Positions 20,752 through 29,299 of a stretch of 64,000 bases of DNA are shown here, piece by piece. This stretch comes from Achromobacter xylosoxidans. GTDB lineage: Bacteria > Pseudomonadota > Gammaproteobacteria > Burkholderiales > Burkholderiaceae_B. How positions within the stretch are numbered: position 1 is the first letter of the stretch; each line of letters opens with the position of its first letter. The notes beneath the pieces were generated by a model. It had not been told where the DNA came from, ran no database searches, and saw only the letters and a program-made list of their open reading frames with translations. The DNA lies in assembly GCF_002192695.1 (NCBI RefSeq), contig NZ_MTLG01000075.1, positions 1 to 64,000 of the forward strand, read 5' to 3'. Both the position numbers and the translations under genes were made by a program.

Positions 20752-21522
20752 ATGACTGACCGCAGCAGCCAACACTGGTATCCCACGGCCGCGTATCTCT
20801 ACACGCTGCACCTCGATGGCCCAGCGCTGGCTTGGGAGTATTTGCGCAGGAATCCAAGCTACCGGCGCGACTGGCTACGCCGGCGTCGCAAGCCTGATGC
20901 GGCGCAGGCCTGGGGCCTGCGCCTGCTGGAAGATCCCGGCCTGGATGCGCGCGACGCACATCCTGCTTGGTTCCCCGATCACGATGCCGTGGTGCAGCTA
21001 TACCCCGACGCCGACCCACCACCCGATGCGCATACCTTCGAGTTCTGGCGCATTCCTGGGCGCAAGCAACTGACCCACGACGGCAAGCGCATGGTGCTCG
21101 TATCGCATTGGCCAGGCTGCTGCGTTCGGCTGGCACTCGCACCCGACCTGGAAGATGGTTCGGCCTATCTCTACGCCACACGCGCCTGCGCCACGCCCTG
21201 TGCGCGCTACCGCACGCTCGCTGCGAAGCTGGATGCGCTATCTGCCGCAACCGTGGCCACGCCTGTGGCAACAGCCCGCTCCCGCCCCACGCCCGCCGCG
21301 CTGCTGGAACTGCATACCTTGCAAGCGCTCGACGCGACCCTCGCGGGAGCCTCCTTGCGCGAGGTGGGCGAAGGTCTGTTCGGCGCGGATGCCGTCGCGG
21401 CCGACTGGCACAAAGACAGTGCATTGCGTGCCCGCGTACGGCGGCTGGTACGCCGCGGCGATGAGCTGATGCACGGCGGCTACCGCCGACTAGCGCAGCT
21501 TCCAATGTTCCCGTCGCATTAG
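20752..21522 (+). CDS. DUF2285 (DUF6499-type) domain protein
   Basis: 256 residues. The N-terminal part (AAYLYTLHLDGPALAWEYLRRNPSYRRDW) matches the transcriptional-regulator-like domain found on ICEs. The C-terminal part (RARVRRLVRRGDELMHGGYRRL) is the DUF2285 signature. ATG 20752 has GGGAGG 11 bases upstream. A DNA-binding, regulatory role is suspected for the family. Confidence 0.88.
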   Translation: MTDRSSQHWYPTAAYLYTLHLDGPALAWEYLRRNPSYRRDWLRRRRKPDAAQAWGLRLLEDPGLDARDAHPAWFPDHDAVVQLYPDADPPPDAHTFEFWRIPGRKQLTHDGKRMVLVSHWPGCCVRLALAPDLEDGSAYLYATRACATPCARYRTLAAKLDALSAATVATPVATARSRPTPAALLELHTLQALDATLAGASLREVGEGLFGADAVAADWHKDSALRARVRRLVRRGDELMHGGYRRLAQLPMFPSH

Positions 21523-21633
21523 GGGGGACGTTTCTCGACCCGTGCGAATCGTCCCTTAGCAAGAAGCCTTGCTTTCTTGAGAGTGCCTCTATCCGGCCGC
21601 GTGGTGTGGCCGGGCTTGATGGAGGTACATCCC

Positions 21634-21918
21634 ATGCGACCTGCTCCCTCGCGGCCTGCCGCCGCTGCCGTCACTGCGACCTCGCAGCCTCAACGCTACC
21701 TGACAAACGACGAAGCCGCCGACTACCTGCGGCTGTCGCCGCGCACGCTGGAGAAGCAGCGGGTGATCGGCGGCGGCCCCAAGTTCCGCAAGTTCGGCCG
21801 CCGCGTCATGTACGCGGTGTCCGACCTCGATGCCTGGGCCGACCAGCGCAGCTACGAGGCCACGTCCGATCCCGAATACGCCGAGCGCCACGCGGGCGAC
21901 TACCGTGATGGCCGCTGA
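21634..21918 (+). CDS. AlpA/MerR-type helix-turn-helix DNA-binding protein
   Basis: 94 residues with an excisionase-like winged helix: RYLTNDEAADYLRLSPRTLEKQ, then FRKFGRRVMYAVSDLDAW. GGAGGT precedes the ATG. Such proteins act as recombination directionality factors or as small activators. In Tn4371 elements this gene is the usual neighbour of repA, so it is either an excisionase candidate or a replication/partition regulator. Confidence 0.88.
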   Translation: MRPAPSRPAAAAVTATSQPQRYLTNDEAADYLRLSPRTLEKQRVIGGGPKFRKFGRRVMYAVSDLDAWADQRSYEATSDPEYAERHAGDYRDGR

Positions 21919-21944
21919 TCGTCGGCGCGTGGGTGGCCTTCGCC

Positions 21945-22790
21945 ATGTCCAGCCCGCCAGGGCAAGCCTTGCCGCAGCGCGAACAGCTCGATCTGTTCCG
22001 CGCGCTGCCGGGCGACATGGCGCCACGCGATTCCCAGGACTTGATGGCCTTTCCGTTCTTCTCGCTTGCCAAGTCGCGGCGCACGGCGCCGATCGACTTC
22101 CGCAGCGGGAACGTCACCATTCGCGTGGAAGGCACGCAGGAGCACGGCATCGCAACGATATGGGATGCCGACGTGCTGATATGGGCCGCCTCGCAGATCG
22201 TGGAGGCGCGCGACGCGGGCCTGCGCCCGTCGCGCTGGATACGCGCCACGCCTTACGAGATTTTGCGCTTCATCGGGCGCGGCACGTCCCTCAACGACTA
22301 CCAGCGCCTGAAGGCCGCCCTCGACCGGCTGCAATCGACCACGGTGGCCACGTCCATCCGCGAAACCACGGGAAGGCGCTTGCATCGCTTCTCGTGGATC
22401 AACGAGTGGAAGGAACTCGCCGACGCCAGCGGCACCCCGCTGGGCATCGAGCTGATCTTGCCGGACTGGTTCTATGCCGGCGTGCTCGACGCCGCCCTGG
22501 TGCTGACCATCGACCCGGCCTATTTCCGCTTGAAGGGCGGTATCGAACGCTGGCTGTACCGCCTGGTGCGCAAGCATGGCGGGCGGCAGGAGCACGGCTG
22601 GCAATTCGACTTCCGACACCTGTACCGCAAATCCGGCAGCGCGGCCCGCTTCTCGGACTTCGCCTACGACGTGCGCGCCCTGGTGGCGCGGCAGTCGTTG
22701 CCCGGCTACGTCCTCGGCATCGAGCGGATGCCGGACGACAACACCGAGCTGCTGACCTTCCGGCCCGTGCCGCACGCGGCACGGGGATAA
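21945..22790 (+). CDS. repA: Replication initiator protein RepA (RPA/TrfA-like)
   Basis: 281 residues from ATG 21945 (GTG 21933 is an alternative). It belongs to the RPA replication-initiator family: LMAFPFFSLAKSRRTAPIDFR, ATIWDADVLIWAASQI, TPYEILRFIGRGTS. These proteins have two winged-helix domains that bind iterons. Three iterons lie directly downstream, and parA follows. The ICE can therefore plausibly replicate for a time as a circle after excision. Confidence 0.92.
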   Translation: MSSPPGQALPQREQLDLFRALPGDMAPRDSQDLMAFPFFSLAKSRRTAPIDFRSGNVTIRVEGTQEHGIATIWDADVLIWAASQIVEARDAGLRPSRWIRATPYEILRFIGRGTSLNDYQRLKAALDRLQSTTVATSIRETTGRRLHRFSWINEWKELADASGTPLGIELILPDWFYAGVLDAALVLTIDPAYFRLKGGIERWLYRLVRKHGGRQEHGWQFDFRHLYRKSGSAARFSDFAYDVRALVARQSLPGYVLGIERMPDDNTELLTFRPVPHAARG

Positions 22791-22814
22791 CTGCGGGAGA
22801 ACCTGTGGACGGCC

Positions 22815-22879
22815 TCGTGCTATCAGGAGTACCGGGTATCGTGCTATCAGGAGTACGACCCTCGTGCTATCAGGAGTAC
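22815..22879 (+). repeat. Three iterons: candidate replication origin
   Basis: The 18-mer TCGTGCTATCAGGAGTAC is present without change at 22815-22832, 22839-22856 and 22862-22879, giving periods of 24 and 23 bases (about two helical turns). The array is immediately after repA and is followed by an AT-rich stretch (22920-22960), as expected for an iteron-type origin. Confidence 0.88.
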
Positions 22880-22965
22880 GAAAACGCCGGAAAGCCAACA
22901 ACGGCGCGGGTTTGCGTTCCCTCTAACTTACCTAACAAGAAATACATAACTTTTAGTAGAAGCGC

Positions 22966-22994
22966 GCCGTTTCGGTGGACAACCACGAAACGGC
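22966..22994. promoter_or_regulatory. Inverted repeat upstream of parA (operator or centromere-like site)
   Basis: Arms GCCGTTTCG (22966-22974) and CGAAACGGC (22986-22994) are separated by 11 bases that hold further partial symmetry. The repeat lies between an AT-rich promoter-like stretch and the parA start at 23032. Autorepression by ParA or the small protein encoded after it is likely but not shown. Confidence 0.6.
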
Positions 22995-23031
22995 ACGGCC
23001 AGGCCGGCTTTCCAGCTCGGAGGGCCGCGCC

Positions 23032-23670
23032 ATGATCTTCGCGTTTCTCAACCAGAAAGGCGGCGTCGGCAAGACCACGCTCGCCACGCACATCGCCGGC
23101 GAACTGGCGATGCGCGGCCTGCATGTCATCCTGCTGGATGCCGACCCGCAGGGGTCATCGCTCGACTGGACGCAGCGGCGTAGCCAGCAGGGCCTGCCCC
23201 GTCTGTTCAGCGCCGTGGGCCTTGCCCGCGAAACGCTGCATCAGGAAGCGCCAGAACTCGCCAGGCGGGCCGATCACATCATCATCGACGGCCCGCCGCG
23301 CATCGCCGCCCTCGCGCGTTCCGCGCTGCTGGCGGCCGAGCGCGTGCTGATCCCCGTGCAGCCCAGCCCCTACGACGTATGGGCTTCTGCCGAGATGGTC
23401 GCACTGATCCGCGAAGCACAGGTGTTCCGGCCAGCGCTGCGCGCGGCCTTCGTCATCAACCGGCGCGTCAGCACCACCATCATCGGCAGGGAGGCACGGC
23501 AATCGCTGGCCGAACAGCCGCTGCCCGCGCTGCGCTCGGAGATCCACCAGCGCATCGTCTTTGCCGACAGCGTAGCCGCTGGCCGGCTCGCCCGCGAAAC
23601 CGCGCCCGACAGCGCCGCTGCCCGCGAGATCGCCGCGCTCACCGACGAACTGCTGCGGTGGCCGACATGA
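23032..23670 (+). CDS. parA: ParA-family partition ATPase
   Basis: 212 residues, a small type Ib-like ParA. The deviant Walker A is FLNQKGGVGKTT at about residues 4-15, with Walker A' LLDADPQGSSLDW and Walker B IIIDGPPR. GGAGGG precedes the ATG. The stop overlaps the start of a small downstream gene, which probably encodes the DNA-binding partner. It likely keeps the excised or replicating ICE circle from being lost. Confidence 0.93.
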   Translation: MIFAFLNQKGGVGKTTLATHIAGELAMRGLHVILLDADPQGSSLDWTQRRSQQGLPRLFSAVGLARETLHQEAPELARRADHIIIDGPPRIAALARSALLAAERVLIPVQPSPYDVWASAEMVALIREAQVFRPALRAAFVINRRVSTTIIGREARQSLAEQPLPALRSEIHQRIVFADSVAAGRLARETAPDSAAAREIAALTDELLRWPT

Positions 23671-23930
23671 CTGGGAAGCCACCACCACGCAGCAAGCGCG
23701 TCGGCATCGGTGCGCGTCCCCCAGCGAATCCGCACGCCGAAGCGTGGATTCGCCAGGGCGACGCAGATGCCGTGCAGAAAGGCGACCTCTACACCGCTCG
23801 ACTGACGCTCGACATCACGCCCGCCATGCGGGCGCGCATCAAGGTGTCGGCCTTCACGCGAGGCGTGACCGTAGCCGAACTGCTGCGCGACCTGCTGGAG
23901 CGGGAGTTTCCCCCGGAGGGCACGCCGTGA
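23667..23930 (+). CDS. Small partition-associated, ribbon-helix-helix-like protein
   Basis: 87 residues. The C-terminal half (LYTARLTLDITPAMRARIKVSAFTRGVTVAELLRDLL) has a beta-strand followed by two helices, as in CopG/ParG-like ribbon-helix-helix proteins. The ATG overlaps the parA stop by 4 bases, so it is the natural candidate for the ParA partner (ParG/ParB role). Confidence 0.78.
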   Translation: MTGKPPPRSKRVGIGARPPANPHAEAWIRQGDADAVQKGDLYTARLTLDITPAMRARIKVSAFTRGVTVAELLRDLLEREFPPEGTP

Positions 23931-24484
23931 ACGCATCCGCTTCGACCGCCCACACCCCCAAAGCAAGTGCGCCCACGGCTGCGCCGCCGCCGGCGCCTTC
24001 GACACTCGCCGGCCAGGCCGGCAACGTGCCGCTGACGCGCGTGGCGCTGGCCTACATCGAACCGCGCTTCAAGCTCTACCTGCGCTTCGGCGAACCGGCG
24101 CGCACGCTCCAGCTCGACCGCTGGCGGCGCTGCGCCGTGTTCCTGCCGAACGCGGTTCTGTGCCGCATCCGTTGGCAGGCCAACGACTACGGCACGATCC
24201 GCTGGCAGCTCATGGTGATGCAGACCGCCACGCCGCTGGACGCCGTGCAGCGCATCCCCGGCGTGCAGCCGGGCGCGCGTCTGCTGCTGCACGCCGAAGG
24301 CGATGCCAACGTGCGCGCCGTGCTGGAACGCATCGACGGCATCGAGGCGCTGGGCATCGCAGCCGCAGACACATCGCCCGCGTACTGGCGCACGCTCGCG
24401 AACCGGCTCGCAGCGCGCTCGGCGCTACCCACATACACCGCAGAACGGCACGCCGCCTGGCTGGCCGGGAGGGCATTGCCATGA
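23927..24484 (+). CDS. DUF2840 domain-containing protein
   Basis: 185 residues from a GTG start that overlaps the preceding stop. The family signature is visible in VALAYIEPRFKLYLRFG and RWRRCAVFLPNAVLCRIRWQANDYGT. It always occurs beside parA and traF in Tn4371-type elements. Its function is unknown. It overlaps traF by 4 bases. Confidence 0.88.
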   Translation: MNASASTAHTPKASAPTAAPPPAPSTLAGQAGNVPLTRVALAYIEPRFKLYLRFGEPARTLQLDRWRRCAVFLPNAVLCRIRWQANDYGTIRWQLMVMQTATPLDAVQRIPGVQPGARLLLHAEGDANVRAVLERIDGIEALGIAAADTSPAYWRTLANRLAARSALPTYTAERHAAWLAGRALP

Positions 24485-25068
24485 CCACGATTTCCACGAC
24501 CGGCCCCGTGCCGCATCCTCGCTCGCGCCTGCGCGCTCGCCTCGTGCTGGCAGGCTTCGCCACCGTCGGCCTCGCTGCGCTGGCCTGGGCGGCGTTCGTG
24601 CAGCCCCTGCCGCGAATGGCCTACAACCCGTCCGACAGCGTGGCGGTCGGTTGGTATCGCATCGAACCGTTCGACCCGCGCACCGCCTCGCGGCCACGTC
24701 CGCTGTCCGTGGACAGCATCGTGCTGATGCCGCTGCCCGACAGGGCCGCCATGCTGGCTGCGCAGCGCGGCTACCTGCCGACCCGCGTTCCGCTGCTCAA
24801 ACGTGTGGGCGCAGTCGCGCCACAACACGTTTGCATCGTCGCCGGCCAGGTTCGCATCGACGGCGTGCCGGTGGCCGCCGCCCTGCCTGCCGACCGGCTG
24901 GGCCGGCCGCTGCCATCCTTGCAGCTTTGCCGCCGTCTCCAACCGGGCGAACTGTTCCTGTTGAGCGCGACCAACCCGGCGTCGTTCGACAGCCGCTATT
25001 TCGGGCCGGTCAGCGCGTTCGCCGTGATCGGCGTTGCGCATCCGATCTGGCTGGAGACACGTCCATGA
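24481..25068 (+). CDS. traF: TraF: S26-family conjugal transfer signal peptidase
   Basis: 195 residues. An N-terminal membrane helix (about 20-40) is followed by the S26 catalytic motif MAYNPSDSVAVGWYRI (serine nucleophile) and the basic motif LLKRVGAV (general-base lysine). In RP4, TraF cyclises the TrbC pilin. The trbC gene here is at 46511, so the same maturation step is expected. It starts in the stop codon of the DUF2840 gene. Confidence 0.92.
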   Translation: MTTISTTGPVPHPRSRLRARLVLAGFATVGLAALAWAAFVQPLPRMAYNPSDSVAVGWYRIEPFDPRTASRPRPLSVDSIVLMPLPDRAAMLAAQRGYLPTRVPLLKRVGAVAPQHVCIVAGQVRIDGVPVAAALPADRLGRPLPSLQLCRRLQPGELFLLSATNPASFDSRYFGPVSAFAVIGVAHPIWLETRP

Positions 25069-25516
25069 TGGCCGCCGATTCGCTGCACTTTGCCGCGCCT
25101 CTCATCGTGCCATCGGGCATGTCGTTCTACTGTTCGTCGCCGTGTCGTCGCGCGTGCAGTGCGGGTGCATTCGCACCGCACTTCGCGCTGCCTTCGGCGC
25201 AGCCGCCCAACGTGCAGGCGTCTTGCCTCGAACGCGCCTGGCCTGCGGCCATTGGCGTGTTCGCCGGCGGGCTGGCTGCTCGTGCAGCAGCGCCGCCGGG
25301 CCGCCGATGCCCGGAGCGGGAGCGAGGGGCAAAGGCGGAAGGCAAGACAAAAGGGTTCGGCACTCTGCCGCCCGCAAAGCCAGTCTGCACGTGGGGGTGG
25401 CGCGGCACGGCGCGGCTTCGCCGCCGTGCCGCGTGGGGCGCGAGGCACGCGCCGATGCAGGCATGTCCGCGTGCTTCGCACGCTCGGACACGCCGGAGCT
25501 TGCAGGGAGCACAGCC
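25069..25516. other. Region between traF and relaxase; possible oriT
   Basis: 448 bases with overlapping open frames in three frames, none resembling a family. A frame from 25065 to 25520 (151 codons) starts in the traF stop but has Arg/Ala-rich, non-protein-like content. The region contains a large hairpin at 25401-25433, described separately. It is the most likely place for the transfer origin. Confidence 0.4.
25401..25433. repeat. Large hairpin upstream of the relaxase gene
   Basis: A 10-bp perfect stem (25401-25410 / 25424-25433) encloses a second 4-bp stem (25413-25416 / 25420-25423) around TTC. It lies 84 bases before the relaxase ATG. It may be an oriT-associated structure or an operator. 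No match to a known nic core was found by eye. Confidence 0.6.
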
Positions 25517-27520
25517 ATGACCGACCGCGGCGACCATGATTTCTGGGTGCGCCCTGGCGCGCCGAAGAACCGAGGCAAAGGCCAGGGCCAGAGCTTCGTT
25601 TCCAAGGTGCTCAAGCAGGCTGGCAAGGCCAGCGGCGGCAAGTCGGCGGTGCGCCGTCCTACCGCTGGCGGGAGCGGCCAGCACGCCGGCCAGCGGCCCG
25701 GCTCACGGCTTGGACGCGGCCATACGGCGGCGCGCTTCGCAGGCGCAAAGCTGACCCCTATGTCACGGCGCGTGACCATCAAGACGCTGCTGGTCAACCA
25801 GCGCAACGCCAGTCCGCAGTCGCTCGCCAAGCACCTGCGCTACATCGAGCGCGACGGTGCCGGCCGGAACGGCGAGCCGGGCCGTGCCTACGGGCCGCAG
25901 ACCGACGAAGCCGACCTCGATGCCTTCAAGGAACGCTGCCAGGACGACCGACATCATTTCCGCTTCATCGTCTCACCTGAAGACAGTGCGGAGCTGGACG
26001 ACCTGCGCACCTACACCCGGCACCTGATGAACCGGATGGAGGCCGACCTGGGGACGCGGCTGGATTGGGTGGCGGTCGATCACTGGAACACCGACAACCC
26101 GCACACGCACCTGATCGTGCGCGGACGCGACGATACCGGCAAAGACCTCATCATCGCGGGCGACTACATCGCCCACGGCTTCCGCCATCGCGCCGCCGAG
26201 CTGGCGACGGAATGGCTGGGGCCGCGCACCGAACTGGAGATCCAGCAGACCTTGCAGCGCGAGGTGGAGCAAGAGCGGTGGACGAGCCTCGACCGCACGT
26301 TGCAGCGCGAGGCCGGCGAGGATGGCCGGGTGCAGATCGAACGCTTCAACGAACCCCGGCTGCAACGCCAGCGCCTGCTGCTGATCGGCCGCCTGCAACA
26401 CTTGCAGCGCCTGGGCCTGGCCGACGAGGTGCAGCCCGGCACCTGGGCCGTCCATGCGGACGCGGAGAAGACCTTGCGTGCCCTGGGCGAGCGTGGCGAC
26501 ATCATCCGAACGATGCAGCGGGCCATGAGCGGCAAGCCTCGCGAGCTGGCGGTGTTCGAGCCGGGCGACGACGGCCGCACTATCGTCGGTCGCGTGGCTG
26601 CTAAGGGTCTGGCCGACGAGCTGCACGACCGCGGCTATCTGGTCATCGACGGGTTGGACGGCAAAGCCCACTACGTCGCGTTGGACGCCCGCGACGAGCT
26701 GGCGAACTATCCCATCGGCGCGGTGGTGGAGGTACGCGGTTCCGCCGAGGTGCGGGCGGCCGACAAGAACATCGCCACGCTGGCGAGCAATGGCCTGTAC
26801 CGCACCGATCACCACCTGGCGATCGAGCAAGGCCGAGCCAAGCCCGGCCGCGACCCGCAAGAGGCTGTGGCGGCCCATATCCGCCGGCTGGAAGCCCTAC
26901 GGCGGGCCGGCATCGTGGAGCGCGTGGCCGAGGGGTTATGGAAGGTGCCGGACGACTTGGCCGAGCGTGGCCGCCAGTACGACGCGCAGCGGCTGGGCGG
27001 CGTGGCGGTCGAACTGAAATCGCATCTGCCGATTGAACGGCAGGCCCGCGTCATCGGCGCGACCTGGCTGGATCAGCAGTTGATCGGCGGCGGCAAGGGA
27101 CTGGGCGACCTGGGCTTTGGCGGCGATGCTAGGCAAGCCTTGCAGCAGCGCGCCGACTTCCTCGAAGAACAGGGGCTGGCCCAGCGGCGCGGGCAGCGGC
27201 TGATTCTCTCCCGGAATCTGCTGGAAACGCTGCGCAATCGGGAGCTGGCGCAGGCCGCCCAGCACATTGCCGCCGATAGCGGATTGGAGCATCGGCACGT
27301 CACAGACGGGCAGCGCGTAGCCGGCATCTACCGGCGCTCGGTCATGCTCGCCAGCGGTCGCTATGCGCTGCTCGATGACGGCATGGGATTCAGTCTGGTG
27401 CCTTGGCGGCCGATAATCGAGCCACGACTGGGGCAGCAGATCGCCGCGACTGTACGCGGCGGCGGTGTGTCATGGGAGGTTGGACGGCAAAGAGGTCCTG
27501 GGATTGGATCGGGGCCGTAG
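25517..27520 (+). CDS. VirD2-like relaxase / mobilization nuclease (DUF3363)
   Basis: 667 residues. The relaxase domain in the first half has HLRYIERDG (Tyr109 as likely nicking tyrosine) and the metal-binding histidine motif DHWNTDNPHTH with His189, His196 and His198. The C-terminal half is the DUF3363 region. The N-terminal 80 residues are Gly/Lys/Arg-rich and probably disordered. ATG 25517 has GGGAGC upstream. It nicks oriT and pilots the single strand to TraG and the Trb channel. Confidence 0.93.
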   Translation: MTDRGDHDFWVRPGAPKNRGKGQGQSFVSKVLKQAGKASGGKSAVRRPTAGGSGQHAGQRPGSRLGRGHTAARFAGAKLTPMSRRVTIKTLLVNQRNASPQSLAKHLRYIERDGAGRNGEPGRAYGPQTDEADLDAFKERCQDDRHHFRFIVSPEDSAELDDLRTYTRHLMNRMEADLGTRLDWVAVDHWNTDNPHTHLIVRGRDDTGKDLIIAGDYIAHGFRHRAAELATEWLGPRTELEIQQTLQREVEQERWTSLDRTLQREAGEDGRVQIERFNEPRLQRQRLLLIGRLQHLQRLGLADEVQPGTWAVHADAEKTLRALGERGDIIRTMQRAMSGKPRELAVFEPGDDGRTIVGRVAAKGLADELHDRGYLVIDGLDGKAHYVALDARDELANYPIGAVVEVRGSAEVRAADKNIATLASNGLYRTDHHLAIEQGRAKPGRDPQEAVAAHIRRLEALRRAGIVERVAEGLWKVPDDLAERGRQYDAQRLGGVAVELKSHLPIERQARVIGATWLDQQLIGGGKGLGDLGFGGDARQALQQRADFLEEQGLAQRRGQRLILSRNLLETLRNRELAQAAQHIAADSGLEHRHVTDGQRVAGIYRRSVMLASGRYALLDDGMGFSLVPWRPIIEPRLGQQIAATVRGGGVSWEVGRQRGPGIGSGP

Positions 27521-27586
27521 GCTGTCGTACCGAGTTAAGGTGTCGAGCAGCGTTTTGGCCCTAGCTTCTGTGCTCCGTTAAGACGA

Positions 27587-28282
27587 CTAGTCTGTGCTTA
27601 TCGACGACGCTGTGGGTGCATGGTTGCTTGCCAATTCCGGTGCAACTCGCAAACGCGCTGCCCCGACCTGAACTGCCCATTCAACGATCTGCCCGGCCAA
27701 TATATCCGTGGCGACACCGAACGCGCTCACCACATCGGCCTCTCGCTTGCTGCCTGTGGCTTGGATTGCTTCGAAGCGTCTACTGGCAATAGCAGTCCGT
27801 TTGGCCGGATCGACCAGTTGCACATCGAGCCGAACCGCGGCGATCGCTTCAGTGCCGCGGTATTCGAGCTGGAACGCCCGCAGCGTACTGCGCAACTCCA
27901 TATCGGCGCTCATTGGGGTGCTATCGGTAATCACGGAAGTCGACCGCCCATCGCGCATGAAGGCTTCGACGATTCGGTCACGCAGCAGCACCGGTGCGGG
28001 GTCGGCCCAACGCACTCCTTGCCAAGCCGACAAGCGACCATCGGGCTGCGCAATGAACAGCCGCTCCGAATCCAGGACGCGACTACTCTCAGGGGCGTAG
28101 ACGCGCAGCGCCCCGGGTCCCGGAACGGCGCGCGGCGTACTCTCCGCCTGGGCGATGTGATAGTCGGGCAATTTGTAGGTGACCATTGGAGCTGCTTTGG
28201 GAAGCACACTGCACGCGGACAAGCCGAGTACTAGCGTCATAGTCACGGCAGCGACGGGAATCATCCTGGCGGAAGTGTTCAC
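27587..28282 (-). CDS. PqiC/ABC-type transport auxiliary lipoprotein
   Basis: 231 residues with a signal peptide and lipobox LSAC (Cys24). The family is recognised from VYAPESSRVLDSERLFIAQPDGRLSAWQGVRWADPAPVLLRDRI, a pattern conserved in auxiliary lipoproteins of MCE transporters. It probably sits in the outer membrane and docks the MlaD-like protein. It overlaps the MlaD-like gene by 4 bases and is last in the long minus-strand operon. Confidence 0.87.
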   Translation of the reverse strand: MNTSARMIPVAAVTMTLVLGLSACSVLPKAAPMVTYKLPDYHIAQAESTPRAVPGPGALRVYAPESSRVLDSERLFIAQPDGRLSAWQGVRWADPAPVLLRDRIVEAFMRDGRSTSVITDSTPMSADMELRSTLRAFQLEYRGTEAIAAVRLDVQLVDPAKRTAIASRRFEAIQATGSKREADVVSAFGVATDILAGQIVEWAVQVGAARLRVAPELASNHAPTASSISTD

Positions 28283-29208
28283 GGCTTGGTTTCCTCAATG
28301 TTCTCTCCACCGAGCAGGTATTGCGCCGGATTGCGATCCAGTCGGCGCAGCACGGTGTTTAGATTGGCCAGCGCCTGCTGGAGTTCGTGCATGGCAGGAC
28401 CTGTGGCGGCCAAGCCCTGGTTCAGCGATTCCTGATTGTTTTGCAGTAGCGTCTCAACCCTGAAAGCGGCGCGTTCGAGGGATGCCGTTGCATCACGCGT
28501 GTTCACCATGATTTGCTTACCATCGTTATTTAGTAGCAGGTTGGCATCGCGAAGAGTGCTATTTGCTTGGCGCACGGCAGCTGTCGATTCTCTGCTTGCT
28601 TCGGTCAGATTGCTGATTAACGTCGCGATCTCGGCCCTCTGGTCAGCGACCGCGCCCGTGGTCTGTTCAAGATTCACCAGACTGCGGTGCACAAGAGCCA
28701 AATTCTCCTTCGACAGTAACTCCTGCGTGCGCAGCAAGATGCCGTTGAGTGTCGTCATGCTGTTCCCCTCACCGGAGACCAGGGATGCCATCGCCGAACG
28801 TGGTGCGAGGATCAACGGTTCCTCGTCCTCTCTCCGATCCAGCAATGGCACGTTTGGCCCACCGTCGCTCAACTCGATCACCGCGTTGCCGGTAATTCCC
28901 GTGATGACCAATTCAGCGCGGGTATCCTGCCGGACCGGGATGGTGGCATTGATGCGTACGCGCGCTATCGCCCGCCTTGGGTCTCGCGGTGAAAGAGAAA
29001 GTGCAACGACTTCGCCAATCGTGATTCCGCTGTACTGAACCTGGCTGCCGGGCGTAAGCCCGGTCACTGGCTCATCGAACATAATCCGGTAATACTGGTA
29101 ATCGTGGTCGGAACGTGTGTCGCTGAGCCAAAGCGCGAAGCCAATACCAATCGCACCGAGCAGCACGACGAACAGACCAATGAATACATGATGGGCACGT
29201 GGTTCCAT
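28279..29208 (-). CDS. MlaD-family (MCE domain) lipid-binding protein
   Basis: 309 residues: a single N-terminal membrane helix (about 8-28), an MCE domain (about 40-120, with FDEPVTGLTPGSQVQYSGITIGEVV) and a long helical C-terminal region. It is the substrate-binding periplasmic part of an MCE ABC transporter. There are 91 bases between it and the ATPase gene upstream. Confidence 0.92.
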   Translation of the reverse strand: MEPRAHHVFIGLFVVLLGAIGIGFALWLSDTRSDHDYQYYRIMFDEPVTGLTPGSQVQYSGITIGEVVALSLSPRDPRRAIARVRINATIPVRQDTRAELVITGITGNAVIELSDGGPNVPLLDRREDEEPLILAPRSAMASLVSGEGNSMTTLNGILLRTQELLSKENLALVHRSLVNLEQTTGAVADQRAEIATLISNLTEASRESTAAVRQANSTLRDANLLLNNDGKQIMVNTRDATASLERAAFRVETLLQNNQESLNQGLAATGPAMHELQQALANLNTVLRRLDRNPAQYLLGGENIEETKP

Positions 29209-29299
29209 GATCAGACCACCTCGTTCTCAGAGTTTAAATATTGCGTGCGCCCAGCCCAATGCGTGCGCGACGGAAGAATGATGCAGATGCGGAGGGGTT

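Noticed and set aside
22815-22879. CRISPR array
   Set aside because: Only three repeats, with 5-6 base gaps instead of spacers; position beside repA fits iterons.
25065-25520. 151-codon frame between traF and the relaxase
   Set aside because: It starts in the traF stop, but the product is Arg/Ala/Pro-rich with no recognisable fold; kept only as part of the spacer description.
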